From NCBI GenBank assembly GCA_016791425.1, contig JAEUMQ010000004.1:62001-126000 (forward strand): DNA of 64,000 nucleotides, read 5' to 3'. Shown here in pieces: positions 60,529 through 64,000 of the stretch. A model generated the notes under the pieces. The model did no database searches and had not been told where the DNA came from. It saw only the letters and a list, made by a program, of their open reading frames with translations. The DNA is from Hyphomonadaceae bacterium. Its GTDB lineage: Bacteria; Pseudomonadota; Alphaproteobacteria; Caulobacterales; Aquidulcibacteraceae. The position numbers were made by a program, and so were the translations under genes. Position 1 is the first letter of the stretch. Each line of letters opens with the position of its first letter.

Positions 60529-61551
60529 TCACGCCGCCTTCTTTTCAAGCTCGGGCGTCCACTTGCCGAGCGAGGCGAGGCCGTTCATCTTCGCGCGGTG
60601 CAGGAACGCGGCTTGCCCGGCCGGCACATTGTCCTTCTTGCCGCTCCACGCCTTCTGCGGCGCCGCCTGCAGCGCGCGGCCGTAGGAGAAGGTCATCTTC
60701 CACGGGAAGCCGCCGATCTCGTTCATGCGCGAGAGGTGCGCGGTGGCGTCCTCGTCCGATTGCCCGCCCGAGAGATACGCGATGCCCGGCACCGCCGACG
60801 GCACGCAATTCTTCAGGCAGCGGATGGTTTCGCGCGCGACCTCATCGACGCTCGCCTGCTTCGGGCTCTTCTTGCCGGCGATCACCATGTTCGGCTTCAG
60901 CACCATGCCTTCGAGCGCGACATTGGCGTAATAGAGCTCCTGGAACGTCTCCTTGAGCACCCAGGTCGTCACCTCGTAGCAGCGCGCGATGTCGTGATCG
61001 CCGTCCATCAGCACTTCCGGCTCCACGATCGGCACGATCTGCGATTGCTGGCAGAGCGCCGCATAGCGCGCGAGCGCGTGCGCGTTCGCGTGCACCGCGT
61101 TGTGCGAGGGAATGCCGGCGCCGATATCGATCACTGCGCGCCACTTCGCGAACCGCGCACCTTGCTCGTAATATTTCGGCAGCCGTTTGGAGAGCCCGTC
61201 GAGGCCCTTGGTGATGACGTCGCCCGGCGAGCCGTGCAGCGGCTCCGTGCCCTCATCGACCTTGATGCCCGGGATCGAGCCGGCCTGTTCGATGAGCTTG
61301 ACGAGCGGCGTGCCGTCCGCGGCGTTCTGCCAGATCGTCTCGTCATAGAGGATCACGCCGGAAATGGCCGCCATGGCGTCCTTGGCGCGGAACATGAATT
61401 CGCGATAGTCGCGCCGGTTTTCTTCCGTGTTCTCAACGCCGATGGCGTCGAACCGCTTCTTGATCGTGGAGGTGGATTCGTCCGCCGCCAGGATGCCGCG
61501 CCCCGGCGCGACCATGGCTTCGGCGACTTTGTTGAGGGCGTCGAGATTCAT
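60529..61551 (-). CDS. Fructose-bisphosphate aldolase, class I
   Basis: This 340-residue TIM-barrel protein is a class I aldolase: LNKVAEAMVAPGRGILAADESTSTIKKRFDAIGVENTEENRRDYREFMF, then VVEPEVLMDGDHDIARCYEVTTWVLKETFQELYYANVALEGMVLKPNMVIAGKKS, with the Schiff-base Lys region in LKPNM, and VPGIAYLSGGQSDEDATAHLSRMN. It cleaves fructose-1,6-bisphosphate. It lies downstream of pgk and two small membrane ORFs on the same strand. Confidence 0.96.
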   Translation of the reverse strand: MNLDALNKVAEAMVAPGRGILAADESTSTIKKRFDAIGVENTEENRRDYREFMFRAKDAMAAISGVILYDETIWQNAADGTPLVKLIEQAGSIPGIKVDEGTEPLHGSPGDVITKGLDGLSKRLPKYYEQGARFAKWRAVIDIGAGIPSHNAVHANAHALARYAALCQQSQIVPIVEPEVLMDGDHDIARCYEVTTWVLKETFQELYYANVALEGMVLKPNMVIAGKKSPKQASVDEVARETIRCLKNCVPSAVPGIAYLSGGQSDEDATAHLSRMNEIGGFPWKMTFSYGRALQAAPQKAWSGKKDNVPAGQAAFLHRAKMNGLASLGKWTPELEKKAA

Positions 61552-61653
61552 GGGGATTCGGCCTCGCGTTTCTGCGGCCGTTTTTGAACATCGGCGCCCG
61601 GCCGGTCAAGGCGGGCGCGGCTGTCTCCGCAGCCAATGCCGGCCCTGCCGACG

Positions 61654-61800
61654 CTATTCCGCGGAGTGCTTGGCGGCGGCCTCCTCGGCCTCCCGCTCTC
61701 GCTTCCACCGCCGCTCGTCCAGCCATTGGAGGAGGCCCGCAAACGCTGCCAACGCCGAGAGGGCGGCGAGGGCGACGTAGATCGGATCAATGCCCGTCAA
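61654..61800 (-). CDS. Tiny membrane protein 2 (48 aa), coupled to the preceding ORF
   Basis: A TTG at 61800 overlaps the stop of the next upstream ORF (TTGA). The 48-residue product reads GIDPIYVALAALSALAAFAGLLQWLDERRWKREREAEEAAAKHSAE. It is one membrane helix (about residues 6-24) followed by a charged helix. It lies between pgk and the aldolase. No family is recognised; its size and coupling suggest a real peptide. Confidence 0.55.
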   Translation of the reverse strand: MTGIDPIYVALAALSALAAFAGLLQWLDERRWKREREAEEAAAKHSAE

Positions 61801-62021
61801 TCTTCCAAGCTCCGCAGCCATTGTCGGGCCGCCAGATGGGTTACACCAGCAATTGCTAACGATACCATGATCGAGGTCAGCCCGGTATAGACGTTTGGGT
61901 CAAATATGGGCTGCACCACGCCGAGAACGCCTTCCGCAATCGCGATCCCGTTGAAAAAGGTCGCGGTCAGCTTTCGCCGCTCGTTGCGCGCGGCCTTGCT
62001 CGGTATGCGCGGGGAACTCAC
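61797..62021 (-). CDS. Tiny membrane protein 1 (74 aa), coupled to pgk
   Basis: A GTG at 62021 overlaps the pgk stop (GTGA). The 74-residue product has a basic head ([17 protein letters not shown]), then two hydrophobic segments (about residues 19-34 and 44-58), and a tail ending QWLRSLED. Its own stop overlaps the next ORF's TTG. The chain of overlaps implies translation in series after pgk. No family is recognised. Confidence 0.65.
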   Translation of the reverse strand: MSSPRIPSKAARNERRKLTATFFNGIAIAEGVLGVVQPIFDPNVYTGLTSIMVSLAIAGVTHLAARQWLRSLED

Positions 62022-63223
62022 TTTGCCGCGAGGGCGGCGACGCCGGGCAGCTCCTTGCCTTCCATCCACTCCAGGAACGCGCCCCCCGCGGTCGAGACGA
62101 AGCTGAACTTCTCCGTCACGCCGGCCATGTTGAGCGCCGCCACCGTATCGCCGCCGCCGGCCACTGCCGTGAGCTTGCCCGCCTGCGCCAGCGACGCCGC
62201 GTGCCGCGCCGCATCGAGCGTGGCGCGCTCGAACGGCGGCGTTTCGAACGCCCCGAGCGGCCCGTTCCAGATGAGCGTCTTCGCGCTCTCCATCGCCGCG
62301 TTGAGCGCGTGCACGCTCTCAGGCCCGGCGTCGAGGATGAGATCCTCGCCCGCGACGTGCGCGGCCCTCACGTGCTGATGCGGCGCGTTCGCCTCGAATT
62401 TCTGCGCCACCACGACATCGCCCGGCAGCAGGATCTTGCACCCCGACTTCTCCGCCGCCGCCATGATCGCGCGCGCGGTATCCGCAAGATCGCGCTCGCA
62501 GAGCGACTTGCCCACTTCGAGGCCCTTGGCGAAGAGGAACGTGTTCGCCATCCCCCCGCCCACCGCGAGCATGTCCACCTTGCCGACGAGATTCTGCAGC
62601 AGGTCGATCTTGGTCGAGACCTTCGCACCGCCCACCACCGCGAGCACCGGCCGCACCGGCGTGCCGAGCGCTTTGTCCAGATGCTCCAGCTCCGCCTGCA
62701 TCGAGCGCCCGGCATAGGCCGGCAGCAGCCGTGCGATGCCCTCGGTCGAGGCGTGCGCGCGGTGCGCCGCGGAGAACGCGTCGTTAACATAAAGATCGCC
62801 GAGCGCGGCCATCTGCTTCGCCAGCTCCGGATCGTTCTTCTCCTCGCCGGCATGGAAGCGCGTGTTTTCCAGCAGGATCACCCCGCCCTCCGGCGCCGAC
62901 GCGATCGCCTGTGCAGCGCTTTCGCCCACGCAATCCGACACGAACTTCACCGGCGCGCCGATGAGCTCTGAAAGCGGCTCCGCGATCGGCCCAAGCGATT
63001 GGGTGAGATCGCGCTTGCCCTTGGGGCGGCCGAAATGCGCCAGCAGCACGACCTTCGCGCCTTGCTTCCTGAGCGCCTCGATCGTCGGCAGCGCCGCGCG
63101 CAGACGCGTATCGTCGGTGATCCTGCCGTCCTGCATCGGCACGTTGAAATCGACGCGCACCAGCGCGCGCTTCCCCTTGATCGAGCCTTGGGCATTGGCG
63201 TCGTCGATGCGGCGGAACTGCAT
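62018..63223 (-). CDS. pgk: Phosphoglycerate kinase
   Basis: This 401-residue glycolytic enzyme has all the marks: [98 protein letters not shown] and the end with [15 protein letters not shown]. It transfers phosphate between 1,3-bisphosphoglycerate and ADP. Its ATG is three bases after the stop of a small membrane protein gene. Its end is coupled to two tiny ORFs. Confidence 0.97.
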   Translation of the reverse strand: MQFRRIDDANAQGSIKGKRALVRVDFNVPMQDGRITDDTRLRAALPTIEALRKQGAKVVLLAHFGRPKGKRDLTQSLGPIAEPLSELIGAPVKFVSDCVGESAAQAIASAPEGGVILLENTRFHAGEEKNDPELAKQMAALGDLYVNDAFSAAHRAHASTEGIARLLPAYAGRSMQAELEHLDKALGTPVRPVLAVVGGAKVSTKIDLLQNLVGKVDMLAVGGGMANTFLFAKGLEVGKSLCERDLADTARAIMAAAEKSGCKILLPGDVVVAQKFEANAPHQHVRAAHVAGEDLILDAGPESVHALNAAMESAKTLIWNGPLGAFETPPFERATLDAARHAASLAQAGKLTAVAGGGDTVAALNMAGVTEKFSFVSTAGGAFLEWMEGKELPGVAALAAK

Positions 63224-63226
63224 GGA

Positions 63227-63493
63227 TTATCCCCTGAACAAGGAGGCGATGAGGAATGCGGCGACATCCACGAGCGCGATCATCCCGACCGACACGATGA
63301 CCGACGCCGCCAATTGCGGCTTCGGCGTCACCCGCAGGCTGGACTGGCGCGAGATCCACCAGAAGACGACATGCGCAAGCACCACGCCGATGAGGTATTC
63401 CCAGCCGAGGCCAAACGCCCCGACCGCGCCCGCGCCGATCGCGAAGCCGAGGTCGCCGATCGCGGCCAGCAGGTTGGGTTTGCGCGAACTCAC
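63227..63493 (-). CDS. Small membrane protein upstream of pgk
   Basis: This 88-residue protein (GTG start at 63493) has two or three hydrophobic segments: AAIGDLGFAIGAGAVGAFGLGWEYLIGVVLAHVVFWWISR, then QLAASVIVSVGMIALVDVAAFLIASLF. It is three bases from pgk on the same strand, so probably co-translated. No family is recognised. Upstream lie palindromic element F and the bioB gene. Confidence 0.7.
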   Translation of the reverse strand: MSSRKPNLLAAIGDLGFAIGAGAVGAFGLGWEYLIGVVLAHVVFWWISRQSSLRVTPKPQLAASVIVSVGMIALVDVAAFLIASLFRG

Positions 63494-63514
63494 GGGCGCA
63501 ACGTTGCAAACATG

Positions 63515-63560
63515 GGCGCCCCCCTCCCCTCGAGGGCAGGGGGCAGGGGGCGGGGTGCTG
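63515..63560. repeat. GC-rich palindromic element, partial copy F
   Basis: CCCCCTCCCCTCGAGGGCAGGGGGCAGGGGGCGGGG keeps the G-run signature of the element but has a shorter stem. It sits in the 133-base gap between bioB and the small membrane protein gene. Confidence 0.5.
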
Positions 63561-63626
63561 CGCCGGCAGACCGAAGCTCGCGGCGACGTCGGTTATCTCG
63601 AGCGTGCGGAGGCGCACCAGAGCGCA

Positions 63627-64000
63627 TCACGACGCCAGCCCCATGCTCTCCATCAGCTTCTCGTCGCGCGCCTGGCCCGGATTCGGCGTGGTGAGCAGCC
63701 TCTCGCCGATGAAGATGGAATTGGCGCCCGCGAGCAGGCAGAGCGCCTGCAGCTCTTCGCTCATCGCTTCGCGTCCCGCCGCGAGCCGCACGGTGGAGCG
63801 CGGAAACACGATCCGCGCCACCGCGATCCAGCGCACGAACTCCAGCCCGTCGATCGGCGCGGCATCCCCAAGCGGCGTCCCCTCGATCGGCACGAGCCGG
63901 TTGATCGGCACGCTTTCAGGATGCGGGCGAAGTTTCGCGAGCTCGACGATGAGGTCGGCGCGATCCTCTATGCGCTCGCCCATGCCAAGAATGCCGCCGC
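63627..64000 (-). CDS. bioB: Biotin synthase, C-terminal fragment
   Basis: This is the last 125 residues or so of a gene that starts beyond the window. It reads [106 protein letters not shown], the BioB C-terminus, with the [11 protein letters not shown] and RLAAGRE motifs. It inserts sulphur into dethiobiotin. The radical SAM cysteines lie outside the window. Confidence 0.96.
   Translation of the reverse strand, partial: GGILGMGERIEDRADLIVELAKLRPHPESVPINRLVPIEGTPLGDAAPIDGLEFVRWIAVARIVFPRSTVRLAAGREAMSEELQALCLLAGANSIFIGERLLTTPNPGQARDEKLMESMGLAS

Overview
The window is an ordinary stretch of a high-GC alphaproteobacterial chromosome. The content points to Caulobacterales or Hyphomonadaceae-like relatives. 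It holds several alphaproteobacterial cell-cycle or nucleoid genes (a trcR-type DUF1013 gene, rcdA, a tacA-like sigma-54 activator, gapR), one full CtrA-type box (TTAA-N7-TTAA), a motA stator gene, COQ9, EipA (DUF1134) and DUF1192 genes, and the 41-residue form of L36. I see no rRNA, tRNA, CRISPR array, prophage or insertion sequence. Species is not determined here, and the assignment is inference from gene content.

Layout. 1-2.7 kb: a cut SEC-C protein, then pntAB and pntB with an immunity-like membrane gene between them. 2.7-8.6 kb: small accessory genes (DUF4160/DUF2442 pair, DUF1801, hydrolase, EVE, VOC/MarR divergent pair, M2 peptidase). 8.8-19.5 kb: rpsU with an apparent ATC start, a Crp-family regulator, COQ9, purK/purE, a CtrA-box-preceded diguanylate cyclase, a NamZ-like glycosidase, and an ArsR-controlled VOC/SRPBCC/SRPBCC/GST operon. 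19.5-31.8 kb: M23 peptidase, LpxR-like outer-membrane deacylase, two DUF465 proteins, a CHASE4-GGDEF-EAL protein, a TIR/pseudo-trypsin membrane protein behind an amidohydrolase, trcR, a K+/H+ antiporter and a quinone reductase. 31.9-44.4 kb: DUF1192-rcdA, a periplasmic-binding-like protein, rpmE, DUF3052, a disrupted SnoaL-like lipoprotein, asmA-like, eipA, an ABC1 kinase, a tacA-like regulator, a HEPN-like protein, gapR, an alpha/beta hydrolase, a TPR lipoprotein and rpmJ. 44.7-58.1 kb: SulP transporter, MltB-type transglycosylase, galE, a glycosyltransferase, two MFS carriers, motA, a small lipoprotein, mnmC, a degenerate WecG-like protein and an IMPase. 58.3-64 kb: thiE, a DUF2799 lipoprotein, a DUF4198 protein, class I aldolase, pgk with three tiny membrane-protein genes around it, and the end of bioB.

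Envelope biogenesis and remodelling (M23, MltB, NamZ, LpxR, AsmA, EipA), cell-cycle control (TrcR, RcdA, TacA, GapR, cyclic-di-GMP enzymes) and central metabolism (transhydrogenase, PGK, aldolase, PurEK) dominate. The less ordinary elements are the TIR/pseudo-protease protein, the colicin-immunity-like gene inside the pnt operon, the ATC start of rpsU, the coupled tiny membrane proteins between pgk and the aldolase, and a dispersed GC-rich palindromic element, one copy of which lies in frame inside the LpxR signal peptide. Many start codons are GTG or TTG. Long antisense ORFs are frequent because of the GC-rich third positions, and they were ignored.
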